Shown here: in pieces, positions 7,426-7,774 of the stretch
Layout of the letters: the number at the start of each line of letters is the position of its first letter
Position numbering within the stretch: the first letter of the stretch is position 1
Assembly: GCA_023411645.1 (NCBI GenBank)
Contig: JAEYON010000152.1
Span: forward strand, 1 to 7,774
DNA: 7,774 nt
Direction of reading: 5' to 3'
Source of the DNA: Bacillota bacterium
Lineage (GTDB): Bacteria > Bacillota > Clostridia > Acetivibrionales > DTU013
Translations under genes and position numbers: made by a program
The notes under the pieces: generated by a model
What the model was told of the DNA's origin: nothing
The model's input: only the letters and a program-made list of their open reading frames with translations
Database searches by the model: none

Positions 7426-7454
7426 TTATTGCGATATACAAATAAATGTATAAT
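7426..7454 (+). promoter_or_regulatory. Possible plus-strand promoter ahead of a structured region
   Basis: TATAAT (7449-7454) is a perfect -10. At 17-bp spacing the -35 position holds TTATTG (7426-7431), a poor match. Transcription would start near 7461 and run rightward into the inverted-repeat-rich region and out of the window. AT-rich background makes a chance TATAAT plausible, so this is tentative. Confidence 0.3.
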
Positions 7455-7481
7455 AAAATGATTGAAAATGCTATTTTATTA
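7451..7481. repeat. AT-rich inverted repeat
   Basis: TAATAAAAT (7451-7459) and ATTTTATTA (7473-7481) form a perfect 9-bp inverted repeat around a 13-nt centre. It overlaps the possible -10 above and abuts the larger hairpin to its right. There is no GC content in the stem, so as RNA it would be weak; it could be an operator or an element boundary. Confidence 0.35.
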
Positions 7482-7484
7482 AAA

Positions 7485-7556
7485 GTAACCGTAGTTAGAT
7501 TCCTGCCTCATCCAGTACAATGAGGGAGGAAGTCTCAGCAACTACAGTCCCGTTAT
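7485..7556. other. Long imperfect hairpin, possible structured RNA
   Basis: The core stem pairs TTCCTGCCTCAT (7500-7511) with ATGAGGGAGGAA (7520-7531), 11 of 12 positions, with a single G-G mismatch and an 8-nt loop CCAGTACA. It continues outward through AGA/TCT (7497-7499, 7533-7535) past a one-base bulge, then GTAGTT/AACTAC (7491-7496, 7540-7545) past a CAGC bulge, giving about 20 pairs. A further TAAC/GTTA (7486-7489, 7552-7555) may close it. This is far longer than expected by chance in a short intergenic region. No riboswitch or ncRNA family signature is recognised, and the strand is undetermined. Confidence 0.5.
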
Positions 7557-7599
7557 ACATGAACAACTGAATTGAAGGAATAGAATTCCCGATACGGTA

Positions 7600-7685
7600 A
7601 ATGACACCGGCGACGATTCTGAGCTGCTTGTCATATCGGTTTCCAATAGCTGCAGACCACCTGATCTGCAGCTCACGGTGTCATT
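7600..7685. other. Nested inverted repeats resembling a closed multi-stem RNA domain
   Basis: AATGACACCG (7600-7609) and CGGTGTCATT (7676-7685) make a perfect 10-bp closing stem. Within it AGCTGCAGA (7648-7656) and TCTGCAGCT (7665-7673) form a perfect 9-bp hairpin with an 8-nt loop, ending two bases from the closing stem. The remaining 38 nt could fold as a short third arm (CGAT/ATCG at 7614-7617 and 7635-7638). The architecture resembles a three-way junction. I do not recognise a known RNA family on either strand. A small mobile-element remnant or DNA-binding sites are alternatives. Confidence 0.45.
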
Positions 7686-7774
7686 AATTCAGCATTTATG
7701 GGATTAGTTTTGTATCGACACGTTTATTAGCTATAACATACTTTTTTTCAGATTTCCATTCTCAAGCACATAGA

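Larger units (their letters stand above)
7268..7774. other. Intergenic region of about 500 bases without a convincing gene
   Basis: It contains the peptidase promoter at its left end and the inverted repeats listed separately. The only coding-like stretch is a 61-codon open frame on the minus strand (7495-7680), which lacks a start codon or ribosome binding site at its beginning and is immediately preceded by two stop codons. From 7690 to the end I see AT-rich sequence with a run of seven T (7742-7748) after only a weak AT stem, and nothing else I can name. Confidence 0.6.

Noticed and set aside
7290..7600. Direct repeat TACGGTAA at 7290-7297 and 7593-7600
   Set aside because: An 8-bp match in a 500-bp AT-rich region is not significant and no other flanking similarity exists.
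7485..7690. Retron msr-msd, riboswitch (TPP, SAM, c-di-GMP) or attC site
   Set aside because: No reverse transcriptase gene is adjacent in the window, conserved riboswitch core sequences are missing (an ACCTGATCTG-like match is isolated), and no attC core sites are present.
7722..7748. Terminator ending in seven T
   Set aside because: The preceding stem is only four A-T pairs (TTAT/ATAA) and is separated from the T run by a few bases, so it is too weak to call.

Overview
The window looks like chromosomal DNA from a low-to-moderate GC Firmicute, most likely a clostridial anaerobe. This is inferred from strong purine-rich Shine-Dalgarno sequences, two lipoprotein signal peptides (one on the substrate-binding protein, as is usual in Gram-positives), sigma-A-like promoters and a secreted C11 (clostripain-family) peptidase. 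I cannot name a species.

Positions 1-4957 (+ strand) hold a complete five-gene branched-chain amino acid type ABC importer: a lipoprotein binding protein (livJ-like), two permeases (livH, livM) and two ATPases (livG, livF). A sigma-A-like promoter precedes the first gene. A strong GC-rich stem-loop separates the binding-protein gene from livHMGF. The other junctions are tight: an 8-nt gap, then a 4-nt and an 8-nt overlap. The layout suggests one transcript with partial termination after the binding-protein gene, giving more binding protein than membrane complex. The 164-nt gap before livH also contains a 10-bp inverted repeat, a small hairpin with an anti-Shine-Dalgarno-like loop, and a hairpin that encloses the livH ribosome binding site.

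Positions 5006-7255 (- strand) hold a convergent gene for a large lipoprotein peptidase of family C11, with the catalytic His and Cys motifs intact and a long C-terminal region I cannot assign. It has its own promoter near 7306-7333. Extracellular proteolysis beside amino acid uptake makes physiological sense, but the genes are convergent and not an operon.

Positions 7268-7774 hold no convincing gene. Beyond the peptidase promoter, about 7449-7690 is unusually rich in inverted repeats: an imperfect hairpin with about 20 pairs (7491-7545), a 10-bp closing stem (7600-7609 with 7676-7685) and a perfect 9-bp hairpin nested inside it. It may be a structured RNA, a leader of a gene beyond the window, or a small repeat element. 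This is the least explained part of the window. I found no CRISPR array, tRNA, rRNA, insertion sequence or defence system. The two most useful leads are this element and the structured livH leader.
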